Positions 50,152 through 58,771 are shown, counted from the stretch's first letter. The stretch is DNA of 64,000 nt from DATCLS01 sp035265325 (GCA_035265325.1 DATFOS010000143.1:1-64000), one strand, 5' to 3'. Made by a program: numbers and translations. The notes: a model not told the origin generated them from the letters alone.

Positions 50152-50951
50152 AGAGCATCCGCATCATCCCGTGCCTCGACGTCGACGCCGGCCGGGTCGT
50201 GAAGGGCGTCAACTTCGTCGGCCTGCGCGATGCCGGCGACCCCGTCGAGCTGGCCGCCCGCTACGACCAGGAGGGGGCCGACGAGCTGGTGTTCCTCGAC
50301 ATCACGGCCAGCTCCGACGCCCGCGACACGATCGTCGACGTCGCCCGGCGGACCGCCGACCAGGTGTTCATCCCGTTCACGATCGGCGGCGGGGTCCGCT
50401 CGGTCGAGGACGCCCGGCGCCTCCTACGGGCGGGCGCCGACAAGGTCTCGGTCAACACGGCCGCCGTCCAGCGCCCCGAGCTGCTGCGCGAGCTGTCCGA
50501 CGTGTTCGGCGCCCAGTGCGTGGTCATCGCCATCGACGCCCGGCGGGCCCCCGGCGCCAACCCGGGCGAGCCGCCCCCGATGACCGCGGGCCTGCCGAGC
50601 GGGTTCGAGGTGTTCGTCAACGGCGGGCGGACCCCCACCGGCATCGACGCCGTGGCCTGGGCGGTCGAGGCCGAGCGACTCGGGGCGGGTGAGGTCCTGC
50701 TCACGTCGATGGACCGCGACGGCACCAAGGTCGGCTTCGACCTCGCCCTGACCCGGGCGGTGTCCGACGCCGTGGGCGTGCCGGTGATCGCCAGCGGGGG
50801 CGTGGGAAACCTGCGCCACCTCGTCGAGGGCGTGGTCCACGGCGGCGCCGACGCCGTCCTCGCGGCGTCCATCTTCCACTTCGGCGAGCACACGATCGCC
50901 GAGGCCAAGGCCGAGCTCGCCGCCGCGGGCCTCTCGGTCCGCCCGGCCTGA
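50148..50951 (+). CDS. hisF: Imidazole glycerol phosphate synthase, cyclase subunit
   Basis: The 267-residue barrel has catalytic Asp11 (IPCLDVDAGRVVKG) and Asp130 (VVIAIDARR), plus TSMDRDGTKVGFDLAL and ASGGVGNLRHL. It takes ammonia from HisH. An insertion of about ten residues after Asp130 (APGANPGEPPPMTAG) is longer than the usual loop. GTG 50148 overlaps hisA by 4 bases. The stop is followed by a 119-base gap with a short tandem repeat and the groES-like gene. Confidence 0.96.
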   Translation: MKSIRIIPCLDVDAGRVVKGVNFVGLRDAGDPVELAARYDQEGADELVFLDITASSDARDTIVDVARRTADQVFIPFTIGGGVRSVEDARRLLRAGADKVSVNTAAVQRPELLRELSDVFGAQCVVIAIDARRAPGANPGEPPPMTAGLPSGFEVFVNGGRTPTGIDAVAWAVEAERLGAGEVLLTSMDRDGTKVGFDLALTRAVSDAVGVPVIASGGVGNLRHLVEGVVHGGADAVLAASIFHFGEHTIAEAKAELAAAGLSVRPA

Positions 50952-50970
50952 CGCCCGCCGGCCCGCCCGG

Positions 50971-51006
50971 GCCCACCGAGGCCCACCCGAGGCCCACCCG
51001 AGGCCC
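50971..51006. repeat. 11-base tandem repeat in the hisF-groES gap
   Basis: The unit GAGGCCCACCC occurs at 50978-50988 and 50989-50999, with partial copies on both sides. It is short and GC-rich, with no evident function. Confidence 0.6.
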
Positions 51007-51056
51007 GGTCCGCTCGTGGCCCGCGGCCCGGGAGACGGAGCGTGCGCCCGAGCCGG

Positions 51057-51062
51057 TACCGT
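51057..51062 (+). promoter_or_regulatory. Putative -10 box of the groES-like gene (TACCGT)
   Basis: TACCGT ends 8 bases before GTG 51071. No CIRCE- or HrcA-type inverted repeat is seen, unlike many groES promoters. Confidence 0.45.
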
Positions 51063-51070
51063 CTACCGGC

Positions 51071-51403
51071 GTGCCCGACGCCGCCGACGACAAGTTGCCC
51101 ATCAAGATGCTGAACGACCGGGTGCTCGTCCGCCTGGGCGAGGCGGAGGGCGAGCGGCGGTCGTCGGGGGGCATCCTCATCCCGGCCACGGCGCAGAGCG
51201 CCAAGCGGCTGGCGTGGGCCGAGGTCGTGGCCGTCGGCCCGAACGTCCGGGCCATGGAGATCGGCGACCAGGTCCTCTTCAACCCGGAGGACCGCTACGA
51301 GGTCGAGGTCCGCGGCGACGACTACGTGATCCTGCGCGAACGCGACGTCCACGCCGTGGCCGCCCACCGCCTGGGCGAGGCCTCCACCGGCCTCTATCTC
51401 TGA
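51071..51403 (+). CDS. GroES-like co-chaperonin, not linked to groEL
   Basis: The 110-residue protein is a Cpn10 fold: KMLNDRVLVRLGEAEGERRSSGGILIP (mobile-loop region), AWAEVVAVGPNV, IGDQVLFNPEDRYEVEVRGDDYVILRERDVHAV. The mobile-loop tripeptide that contacts GroEL reads GIL, close to the usual IVL. It is slightly longer than E. coli GroES and ends GEASTGLYL. No groEL follows; the next gene is a convergent helicase. It may serve GroEL encoded elsewhere or be a diverged paralogue. Its stop codon lies inside a palindrome shared with the helicase stop. Confidence 0.85.
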   Translation: MPDAADDKLPIKMLNDRVLVRLGEAEGERRSSGGILIPATAQSAKRLAWAEVVAVGPNVRAMEIGDQVLFNPEDRYEVEVRGDDYVILRERDVHAVAAHRLGEASTGLYL

Positions 51404-51423
51404 TCAGCGCCTGCGCTGATCAG
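51400..51423. terminator. Perfect palindrome holding both stop codons of two convergent genes
   Basis: CTGATCAGCGC (51400-51410) and GCGCTGATCAG (51413-51423) are perfect 11-base reverse complements around CT. The TGA of the groES-like gene (51401-51403) and the TGA of the helicase on the other strand (51420-51422) occupy mirror-image places in it. It should act as a bidirectional hairpin; there is no T tract. Confidence 0.6.
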
Positions 51424-54400
51424 CGCCGCAGCGACTCGGTGATGTCGAAGGCGGCGCGGGCGGCGTCGTTGCCCCACCGGGTGGGGTAGCCGTCGACCAC
51501 CCGCCAGCCGGTCCGCCGCAGCGCCCGGTGGCGGGCGACGTGGGCCTCGGGCCCGTCGGGGTGGACGCCCGCCTCGACCGCCACGGCGTCGCCGTCCTTG
51601 CCGGCGCACAGGTCGACCACCCAGCGGCCGACGGGGTAGTTGGCCTGGGCCGCCGCCCCGTGGGCGCGCAGCTCGTCGACCAGCTCGACCACCCAGTCGG
51701 GCGTCGTGACGCCGCTCGCGGCGGGCGGCACCGGCGACCGCCCGGCGTAGGCCAGGAAGGCGTCGACCAGGCCGGCCGGGGCGCTGACCGTGGGCTCGTC
51801 GAGCGCGGTGACCACGACCAGCCGCCGCCGGGCGCGGGTCACCATGACCGTGAACTGGTCGGGCGCCTCCACGACGTGCCGGTCGGCCGGCGGGCTCGAC
51901 GGCACGAGTCCGAGCACGACCACGACGTGGTCGGCGGGCGTGGCCCGGAAGTCGTCGACCGTGCCGACCCGCAGACCGAGCCGCTCGACGTCGTCGAGGT
52001 CGTAGCGCTGCATGACGGCGGCGGCCAGCCCGGCTGCCACGTGCGGGAACGGCGACATCAGGGCGATGTCGGTGGCCCCCAGGACGGACAGGTGCTCCAC
52101 CCTGTTGATGGCCGAGGCGACCTCGCGGGCGATCGGGTCGCCGATGCCCGGCACGACCGTGACGTACTCGACGTCGACGGCCCCGGCGTCGTCGGTGGAG
52201 GGGTGCCGCGTGGCGACCGCCAGGCGTCCCTCGTAGAAGCGCTGGGCCGCGAACCCCACGAGGTGGGGGACCGAGGCGAAGTGCTCGTCGAGCCACAGCG
52301 CCGGCACGGCCCCGGCGGCCACGTCGAGCAGGCTGCCGTGGCGGACGTCGAGCCGGCTGGCCTGGGCCTCGAGCCCGTGCTCGGCCACCGCGGCGTGCAG
52401 CTCGGCCTCGTCGACGTCGGCCACCCGGCGGACCTGGCGCGGGTCGCCCACGATGACGGCCCGCTTGCCCCGCAGCAGGGCACCGGCGCCGTCGAGCTGG
52501 TCGACGTGGCTGGCGTCGTCGACGACCACCAGGTCGAACATGCCGGCGACGTGGGGGAGCAGGTCGTCGACCTCGTCGGCCGTGCCCAGCCAGAGCGGCA
52601 GGGTCGCCACGAGGGAGCCGGCGTCGACCGACGCCAGCAGCTGGCGCCGCCGGTGCGGGGCGGCCGCGAGCAGGTCGGCCAGCCGTTCGGCGACGCTTCG
52701 GCCCCGGCGGCGGCGCAGCTCGCTGTCGGCCCGGGCCGCGGCCAGCTGGGCCACGGCGGCCCGCACGTCGTCGTCGGCGGCGGCCAGGTCGGCCCACGCC
52801 CGGGCCAGGGTGGTGCCGCCGGCGGCGACCAGCTCGGCCGCGGCGTGGCGGTCCTGCGCCGCCCGCACGGCCAGCGCCACCTCGGACAGTGGGACGGTGG
52901 CGTCGGCCCGGACCAGCGTCCTCAGCCGAGCCTCGGCGAAGCCCGCCCGCCATCGGTTGGCCTCGTCGGTGTCGTCGGACCCTTGCGCCCGCCGCAGCAG
53001 CGCAGCCAGCCGGGCCGGGTCGGGCCCGTCGAGCGCCCGGGGCGCCACCTCCTCCAGGTGGTCGAGGACCGTGTCCCACCGGGACGCCGCCCGGGCGCGC
53101 ACCTCGCGCTCCAGCCGCTGGACGATCGACCGCTCGATGAGCGCCTGGTGCGCCCGGGCCTCGGCCAGGGCGTGCTCGGCCGCCCGTACCTCGGCGCTCG
53201 ACACGCCGTCGGCAGTGGCCCGCGCCACGGTTGCGCTGTCGGCGGCCCGCCCCACGCGCAGCGGCGAGGGGCCGGGCTCGGTGGCCAGCACGGCGGCGAG
53301 GCGGTCGGCGCTCGTGGCCGACCCGGTCACCAGCAGGACGGACCCGCCCCGGCTGACGGCGTCGACGGCCACGGCGGCGGCGGTCGTGGTCTTGCCGCTG
53401 CCCGGCGGGCCGGTGACGACGGTCAGCGTGTCCTTGCGGGCGTGGGCCACCGCGGCCTGCTGGCCGGGCGAGAGGGCGAACGGCGTGTCGAGCGGGTCGG
53501 CGCTCGGCGGGAGGAGCCCCGGCGGCGGCCCGAGGCCGTAGGCGGCGGGGAACGCCGTGGCGGCGATGCCCCGCGTCCCCGCCCACGCGCGCAGGGACGC
53601 GGCCCGCCGCTCGGGCGGGACGACCTCGTCGTCGGGCTCGGCCAGGTACAGCACGGCGCCCACCCAGGCCACGAGCCGGCTGCCGGACCGCTGCGCCAGC
53701 GGGTCGCCGGTCGGCGGGAGCAGCTCGGCCACCGGCGGCAGGCCCGCCGCCGCCACCACGTCGCGGACCCAGGACTGCAGGCGGGGCAGCCGGGCAAGGT
53801 CGCGGCTGGTCACCGTGCCGGCGGTGTCGAGGCGGCTGCCGCCGAACTGGATGTTCTCCTCGAGCGGCGCGGCCCGGGCGGTGTCGGTGACCAGCGGTGT
53901 CAGCTCGAGGTCGCCGACCGGCCGGATCGTCAGGTTGGGACGCCGAGCCAGGTCGCGCTCGATGACCACCCGCTGGCTGACCAGCGGCGCGCACACCTCG
54001 ACCTCGCTCCCGCCCATCCGGGGCCGGCCGGTGACGACGACCCAGCCGAGCCGCAGCGCGGGGGCCGGGCGCAGGGCGTCGACCGTGGCCAGGCGGCGCA
54101 CCTCGTCGGCGCGCGGGAGCGACGGCTGCACCGCCGCCTCCGGGTCGAGCGGCAGCCGGACGGCGGTGCCGAGCCAGGCCGGCGCCTCGGGCGAGCGCGT
54201 CAGGTCGACGGCGGCGGCGGGCAGTCCCCCGAACGGGCCGTCGTCCTCCTCCGCCTCGTCGTCGTCCTGCCCGGAGGCCCAGCCCTCCGACCGGACCAGG
54301 CCGAGGCGGGCGCCGCCGCGGGCCGATTCCCGGCCGCGGCCGACGGGCTCCCCGCGGTGGGCGGCGACCGAGTCGAGGACCGGATGGCCGGCGGTGGCCC

Positions 54401-54530
54401 AGCGGGTGGGGCGGGCCGCCTCGTCGGGCGGCTCGAACTCGCCGTCGCCCAGCGTCGGGACGGGAGCGACCGAGGCCGCACCCCTCTCCGCCAGGTCGGC
54501 GAAGCACCGGAGGATGGCACCGGGTTCCAC
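51420..54530 (-). CDS. Superfamily I DNA2-like helicase with C-terminal nuclease-like domain
   Basis: The 1036-residue protein has an unrecognised N-terminal half with an acidic stretch (GQDDDEAEEDDG). The helicase part follows: Q motif FALSPGQQAAV (about 351-361), Walker A VVTGPPGSGKTTT (371-383), motif II FDLVVVDDASH where DNA2-like proteins usually have DEAS, and motifs V/VI in GTVDDFRATPADHVVVVLG and FTVMVTRARRRLVVV. The last 90 residues (YPVGRWVVDLCAGKDGDAVAVEAG, HRALRRTGWRVV) resemble a Vsr/DUF559-type PD-(D/E)xK nuclease. It may act in DNA repair or defence. GTG 54530 is chosen; the frame stays open far upstream only as a shadow. TACCGT lies 11 bases before it. Confidence 0.8.
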   Translation of the reverse strand: MEPGAILRCFADLAERGAASVAPVPTLGDGEFEPPDEAARPTRWATAGHPVLDSVAAHRGEPVGRGRESARGGARLGLVRSEGWASGQDDDEAEEDDGPFGGLPAAAVDLTRSPEAPAWLGTAVRLPLDPEAAVQPSLPRADEVRRLATVDALRPAPALRLGWVVVTGRPRMGGSEVEVCAPLVSQRVVIERDLARRPNLTIRPVGDLELTPLVTDTARAAPLEENIQFGGSRLDTAGTVTSRDLARLPRLQSWVRDVVAAAGLPPVAELLPPTGDPLAQRSGSRLVAWVGAVLYLAEPDDEVVPPERRAASLRAWAGTRGIAATAFPAAYGLGPPPGLLPPSADPLDTPFALSPGQQAAVAHARKDTLTVVTGPPGSGKTTTAAAVAVDAVSRGGSVLLVTGSATSADRLAAVLATEPGPSPLRVGRAADSATVARATADGVSSAEVRAAEHALAEARAHQALIERSIVQRLEREVRARAASRWDTVLDHLEEVAPRALDGPDPARLAALLRRAQGSDDTDEANRWRAGFAEARLRTLVRADATVPLSEVALAVRAAQDRHAAAELVAAGGTTLARAWADLAAADDDVRAAVAQLAAARADSELRRRRGRSVAERLADLLAAAPHRRRQLLASVDAGSLVATLPLWLGTADEVDDLLPHVAGMFDLVVVDDASHVDQLDGAGALLRGKRAVIVGDPRQVRRVADVDEAELHAAVAEHGLEAQASRLDVRHGSLLDVAAGAVPALWLDEHFASVPHLVGFAAQRFYEGRLAVATRHPSTDDAGAVDVEYVTVVPGIGDPIAREVASAINRVEHLSVLGATDIALMSPFPHVAAGLAAAVMQRYDLDDVERLGLRVGTVDDFRATPADHVVVVLGLVPSSPPADRHVVEAPDQFTVMVTRARRRLVVVTALDEPTVSAPAGLVDAFLAYAGRSPVPPAASGVTTPDWVVELVDELRAHGAAAQANYPVGRWVVDLCAGKDGDAVAVEAGVHPDGPEAHVARHRALRRTGWRVVDGYPTRWGNDAARAAFDITESLRR

Positions 54531-54653
54531 AGGAAACCTCGACGGTAGCGGACTTACTGGACGCGCGTATCGACGAGGTGACGTTTCGTGGTTGCGCCGC
54601 AGCGTTCCGGAGGCGCCGAACGATGTCGTTTCGGCGCTCGCGGGCGGCCACCG

Positions 54654-54659
54654 TACGAT
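54654..54659 (+). promoter_or_regulatory. Putative -10 box of hisI-trpE (TACGAT)
   Basis: TACGAT ends 6 bases before GTG 54666. No leader peptide or attenuator fits between it and hisI. Confidence 0.5.
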
Positions 54660-54665
54660 GACCCG

Positions 54666-55100
54666 GTGCCCGTGGTCGCCCCCATCGACGCCACCGACGA
54701 ACAGCTGGCGCAGGTCCGCTACGACGAGAACGGGCTGGTGCCCGCCATCGTGCAGGACGCGACGACCGGCCAGGTCCTGATGATGGCGTACATGAACGCC
54801 GAGACGCTCGGCCTCACGCTGGCCGAGGGGCGCACGGTGTTCTGGAGCCGCTCCCGCAGAGAGGTGTGGCGCAAGGGCGAGACCTCGGGTGAGGTGCAGA
54901 CCGTGCGCAGCGCCCACTACGACTGCGACGGCGACACCCTCCTCTTCGTGGTCGACCAGGCCGGCAACGGCGCCTGCCACACCGGCGCCGTGAGCTGCTT
55001 CTTCCGATCGTTCGGCGCCGACGGCGACGTCGATGCCCCCCGCCCGGGCCTCGCCGGCGAGCCGCCGGTGCCCGAAGCGGCTCCGTCCGCCGACGACTGA
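54666..55100 (+). CDS. hisI: Phosphoribosyl-AMP cyclohydrolase
   Basis: The 144-residue protein is a monofunctional HisI: VLMMAYMNAETLGLTL, TVFWSRSRREVWRKGETSGEVQ, YDCDGDTLLFVVDQ with the metal-binding Asp/Cys, and CHTGAVSCFF. No HisE domain is fused, and none is seen in the window. GTG 54666 follows TACGAT by 6 bases. The last 25 residues are a Pro/Ala/Asp tail. trpE starts 15 bases after its stop, so histidine and tryptophan genes share a transcript here. Confidence 0.95.
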   Translation: MPVVAPIDATDEQLAQVRYDENGLVPAIVQDATTGQVLMMAYMNAETLGLTLAEGRTVFWSRSRREVWRKGETSGEVQTVRSAHYDCDGDTLLFVVDQAGNGACHTGAVSCFFRSFGADGDVDAPRPGLAGEPPVPEAAPSADD

Positions 55101-55115
55101 GGGCCTCCCCACGCC

Positions 55116-56642
55116 GTGACCTCCAGCCGAGAGGACTTCCGGGCCCTCGCCCGCGAGTACACCGTCATCCCCGTCTGGCGCGAGCTGCTCGCCGACCTGA
55201 CCACGCCGGTCGCCGCGTTCTGCCGGCTGGTGGCCGCCGACGAGCCCGGCTTCCTGCTCGAGTCGGTCGAGCACGGCGAGGCGCGTTGGAGCCGCTGGTC
55301 GTTCGTCGGCCGCAACCCGCTCGCCACGCTCACCGCCCGGGGCCGCCACGTCGACGTCGTGGGCACGGTCCCGCCCGGCGTGCCGCGTGACCAGGGCATA
55401 CTCGTCGCCCTGGACGCCCTTCTCGGCGCCTGGCGGGGGCCGTCCCTCCCCGAGCTGCCGCCCCTGCACGGTGGGGTCATGGGCTACCTCGGCTACGACG
55501 TCGTGCGCGAGGTCGAGCACCTGCCCGACGTCCCGCCCGACGACCTGGGCCACGCCGACGCCGTCATGTCGGTGATCGGCCAGCTCGTGGCGTACGACCA
55601 CTGGCGCCAGCGGGCCGTGCTGGTGGAGAACGTGGTGATCCCGCCCGGGGCCACCGACGCCGAGCTCGACGACCTGTACGACGCGGCCCTGGTCCGGCTC
55701 GACGAGGTCATGGCGGCCGGCGCCCGCCCGCTCGACGAGCCCGTGGTCGAGCCGCCCCGCGCCGACGAACCGCTGCCCGACGTCCGCTCGACGCTCGGCT
55801 CCGACATGTACGGCCGGGCCGTCGAGGCCGCCCGCGAGCACATCCTCGCCGGGGACATCTTCCAGGTCGTCCTGTCGCAGCGCTTCGACTTCGACCTGGG
55901 CGCCGAGCCGTTCGACGTCTACCGGGTCCTCCGCCAGGTGAACCCGAGCCCGTACATGTACTTCGTGCGCCAGCCCGGCCTGTCGCTGGTCGGCGCCTCG
56001 CCGGAGCCGATGGTGCGGGTCACCGACGGCAAGGTGATCTCGCGGCCCATCGCCGGCACCCGGCGCCGGGGCGCCACCGACGAGGAGGACGCCCGCCTCG
56101 CCGGCGAGCTGCGCGAGCACCCCAAGGAGCTCGCCGAGCACGTGATGCTCGTCGACCTGGCCCGCAACGACGTGGGGCGGGTGGTCCGCTTCGGCACCGA
56201 GAAGGTCGACGAGTACCTCACGCTCGAGCGCTACAGCCACGTCATGCACCTGACGTCGCAGGTCTCGGGCACGCTGGTGGACGGGAAGTCCGCGATCGAC
56301 GTGCTGCGGGCCACGCTGCCGGCCGGCACGGTGTCGGGCGCCCCCAAGGTGCGGGCCATGGAGATCATCGACGACCTCGAGCCCACCAAGCGCGGCCCGT
56401 ACGCCGGGGTCGTGGGCTACGTCGACTTCTCGGGCAACGTCGACACCGCCATCGCGATCCGCACGATGGTGGTCGATGACGACGGCCGGGCCTCGGTCCA
56501 GGCCGGCGCCGGCATCGTGGCCGACTCCGTCCCCGAGCACGAGGACCTGGAGTGCCGCAACAAGGCCCGCGCCCTGCTCGCCGCCGTCCCCGCCGCCCGC
56601 CGGATGTCCTCCGCCCGCCGGGCCGTCCCCGGCCGGCGGTAG
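55116..56642 (+). CDS. trpE: Anthranilate synthase component I
   Basis: The 508-residue protein has the N-terminal feedback-site motif FLLESVEHGEARWSRWSFVG and the chorismate-binding blocks GDIFQVVLSQRF, NPSPYMYFVRQPGLSLVGAS, RPIAGTRRRGATDEED, HPKELAEHVMLVDLARNDVGRV, LPAGTVSGAPKVRAMEIIDD and QAGAGIVADSVPEHEDLE. The LLES serine is the classical tryptophan-inhibition site. The glutaminase partner trpG is not adjacent. GTG 55116 follows hisI by 15 bases; CGTGACC-type spacing gives no strong ribosome-binding site. It is followed by a convergent HNH gene. Confidence 0.96.
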   Translation: MTSSREDFRALAREYTVIPVWRELLADLTTPVAAFCRLVAADEPGFLLESVEHGEARWSRWSFVGRNPLATLTARGRHVDVVGTVPPGVPRDQGILVALDALLGAWRGPSLPELPPLHGGVMGYLGYDVVREVEHLPDVPPDDLGHADAVMSVIGQLVAYDHWRQRAVLVENVVIPPGATDAELDDLYDAALVRLDEVMAAGARPLDEPVVEPPRADEPLPDVRSTLGSDMYGRAVEAAREHILAGDIFQVVLSQRFDFDLGAEPFDVYRVLRQVNPSPYMYFVRQPGLSLVGASPEPMVRVTDGKVISRPIAGTRRRGATDEEDARLAGELREHPKELAEHVMLVDLARNDVGRVVRFGTEKVDEYLTLERYSHVMHLTSQVSGTLVDGKSAIDVLRATLPAGTVSGAPKVRAMEIIDDLEPTKRGPYAGVVGYVDFSGNVDTAIAIRTMVVDDDGRASVQAGAGIVADSVPEHEDLECRNKARALLAAVPAARRMSSARRAVPGRR

Positions 56643-56668
56643 GCGCGGCGGGCGGGTCGACCGGCGGG

Positions 56669-57055
56669 TCAGACCCGGCGCAGCTGGCTGGAGACGTAGG
56701 CGCGGGCCCGGCGCTGGCCGCCCCGGCGGACGATGGCGGCCTGGAGGGACTCCAGCGCCCGCCGGACGCGGGGCCGGTCGGTGGGCCAGCCCCGGCGCTC
56801 GCACTCGTCCAGCCACTCGCCGGGGGTGCGGTGGCCGCGCTCGCGGTTGCAGCGGGCACAGGCGGCCAGCTCGTTCTCGACCCAGCTCGGCCCGCCCTTG
56901 ACCCGCGGCACCAGGTGCTCGGTCGTCGCCCGGACCAGGCCCACGTCGATGTCCCGCCCGCACCAGACGCACGTGGCGCCGTCGCGGGCGAGGACCAGCG
57001 CCAGGCGGTCCCGGCGACCCAGCTGTTCGGCACTCGGCCGCTCCACGCTCGCCAC
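56669..57055 (-). CDS. HNH endonuclease
   Basis: The 128-residue protein is a small HNH nuclease: two zinc-type cysteine pairs, CVWCGRDI and ACARCNRERG, frame TTEHLVPRVKGGPSWVENELA, which holds the His and Asn of the HNH motif. The C-terminal half is helical and basic (RRGGQRRARAYVSSQLRRV). GTG 57055 is preferred because CATCCT lies 6 bases before it; GTG 57046 is an alternative. It may be a free-standing or defence-associated nuclease; its target is unknown. It is convergent with trpE and divergent from ygfZ. Confidence 0.82.
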   Translation of the reverse strand: MASVERPSAEQLGRRDRLALVLARDGATCVWCGRDIDVGLVRATTEHLVPRVKGGPSWVENELAACARCNRERGHRTPGEWLDECERRGWPTDRPRVRRALESLQAAIVRRGGQRRARAYVSSQLRRV

Positions 57056-57151
57056 GGGGACAGGATGCCGGGCGCCGACGGGACCTGCATGTGCACGCGG
57101 GCACGTGTCGTGACCGGTCGCAGTCCGCATCCCTGCTGACAGACTGGCCGG

Positions 57152-58096
57152 GTGAGCGCGCCGACCGTCGACCTCCGCACGAGCCTCCGGGCCGTCCCGA
57201 TCGCCCGCGACGTCGTGCGGGTCGCCGGGCCCGAGGCCGCGACCTACCTGCAGGGCCAGGCCAGCCAGGACGTCGTCGCCCTGGCTGTCGGGGCCACGAG
57301 CTGGACCTTCATCCTCCAGCCCACCGGCAAGGTCGAGGTGTGGGCGCGGGTGACCCGCACTGCGGACGACGAGTTCCTCCTCGACACCGACCCGGGCGCC
57401 GGCGAGGTGGCCGTCGCCCGGTTGCGGCGTTTCCTCCTGCGGACGAAGGCGGACGTCGACCCGATCGACGGCTGGTCCGCCGTGGCGCTGCGCGGCCCGG
57501 GCGCCGACGCCGCCGCCCGGGACGCCGCCGCCGGTGCGGCCGACGCCGGCGTCCGCGCCCTGCCGGCCGGCTGGCCGGGCGTCGAGGGCGCCGACCTGCT
57601 CGGCCCCGCCGAGGCGGTCGCCGCCGCCGTCCCTGCGGGCGTCGCCGCGGCCACGTCGGACGACCTGGAGTCCCTGCGGCTGCTGTCCGGCGTGCCGGCG
57701 ATGGGCGCCGAGCTCACCGAGCGGACGATCCCGGCCGAGGCCGGCAAGTGGGTCGTCGATGCCTCCGCCAGCTTCACCAAGGGCTGCTACACGGGCCAGG
57801 AGCTGGTCGCCCGCATCGACAGCCGGGGCGGGAACGTGCCCCGGCACCTGCGGGCGGTCCTGGCGGACGCCCCGTTCGCGGTGGGCGACAAGGTCCTGGT
57901 CGACGGCGCCGAAGTCGGCTCGGTCACGTCGGTCGCCGCCCGCCCCGGCGGCGGGACCGTCGGCCTGGCGTACGTGTCCCGGTCCGTGGGCCCGCCCGCC
58001 ACGGGGGGCGTGATCGGCCCCGCCGACGCCGCCCCGGCCACCGTCGTCGCGGTGCCCGTCGACTCCCCGGCCCCGGGCCCGTCCGCCGCCGGCTGA
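57152..58096 (+). CDS. ygfZ: YgfZ/GcvT-like folate-binding protein
   Basis: The 314-residue protein shows the YgfZ (IbaG-type GcvT-fold) pattern and its hallmark KGCYTGQELVAR with Cys212, preceded by YLQGQASQDVVAL and RRFLLRTKADVDPIDGWSAVALRGPG. YgfZ-family proteins bind tetrahydrofolate and assist repair or maturation of iron-sulfur proteins. They differ from glycine-cleavage GcvT by this Cys motif. GTG 57152 follows CAGACT by 6 bases, like the weak box before the phosphodiesterase gene. It heads the plus-strand run leading to trpC. Confidence 0.88.
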   Translation: MSAPTVDLRTSLRAVPIARDVVRVAGPEAATYLQGQASQDVVALAVGATSWTFILQPTGKVEVWARVTRTADDEFLLDTDPGAGEVAVARLRRFLLRTKADVDPIDGWSAVALRGPGADAAARDAAAGAADAGVRALPAGWPGVEGADLLGPAEAVAAAVPAGVAAATSDDLESLRLLSGVPAMGAELTERTIPAEAGKWVVDASASFTKGCYTGQELVARIDSRGGNVPRHLRAVLADAPFAVGDKVLVDGAEVGSVTSVAARPGGGTVGLAYVSRSVGPPATGGVIGPADAAPATVVAVPVDSPAPGPSAAG

Positions 58097-58160
58097 CGGC
58101 CGCACGGACGCCGACACGAACGCGCGGAACGCGACGACAGGCCGGGACGAGGGACGCCAG

Positions 58161-58742
58161 GTGGCGCAGACGTACTACGACGTGCTCGGCGTCGCCCGCA
58201 CGGCGACGGCGGACCAGCTGCGTGCCGCCTACCGCTCCCGCGCCCGGGAGAACCACCCCGACGCCGGCGGCGACCCCGATCAGATGCGCCAACTCAACGC
58301 CGCCTGGCGGGTCCTGCGCGACCCCGCCCGCCGCGCCGCTTACGACCGCCACCTGGCCCATCCTCACCGCTACGGGTTCGAGCCGGCCCAGGGCACGGCC
58401 GCCGACGCCGGGGCGCCGGCCGCCGGGCCCACCGGCGGGCCGGACTGGTCGCCCGACGTCGACGGCCTCGACCTCACCGCCGAGGAGTGGGCCGAGCTCC
58501 TCGACACCGCCCCGATGGGCGAGACGATGGCGCTGCGGGGCTGGTGGGCGATCATGCCGCCGGGGACGCTCGTGGCCGCCTTCGTCGTCGGCGCCGCCGG
58601 CGTGTACTTCACCTCGCCACCCACGGTCGCCCTGGCCGTGGGGCTGTTCGTGCTCTCGCTGGGCCTGTTCGTCCTGGCCCCGCTGCGGGCCATGGCCCGC
58701 CGCCCGGACCCCGACGAGCGCGGCGGCCGGGACGCTCGCTAG
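58161..58742 (+). CDS. Membrane-anchored J-domain protein
   Basis: The 193-residue protein begins with a complete J-domain (YYDVLGVARTATADQLRAAY, with the HPD motif in RENHPDAGGDPDQM, residues about 5-65). A linker follows, then two hydrophobic segments near 135-152 and 157-175 (WAIMPPGTLVAAFVVGAA, VALAVGLFVLSLGLFVL), and a short charged tail. No zinc-finger or substrate-binding domain of DnaJ is present, so it is a J-protein that should bring Hsp70 to the membrane. GTG 58161 has GAGGGAC upstream. It lies between ygfZ and trpC. Confidence 0.85.
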   Translation: MAQTYYDVLGVARTATADQLRAAYRSRARENHPDAGGDPDQMRQLNAAWRVLRDPARRAAYDRHLAHPHRYGFEPAQGTAADAGAPAAGPTGGPDWSPDVDGLDLTAEEWAELLDTAPMGETMALRGWWAIMPPGTLVAAFVVGAAGVYFTSPPTVALAVGLFVLSLGLFVLAPLRAMARRPDPDERGGRDAR

Positions 58743-58771
58743 GGCCGCCGGACGCCCTCCGCCGCCCTCGG

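Noticed and set aside
51420..57104. A single minus-strand open frame of about 1,890 codons reaching from the helicase through hisI, trpE and the HNH gene
   Set aside because: Only the first 1,036 codons (to GTG 54530) have protein-like features. The rest is antisense to hisI and trpE, whose motifs are complete; GC-rich DNA keeps such frames open.
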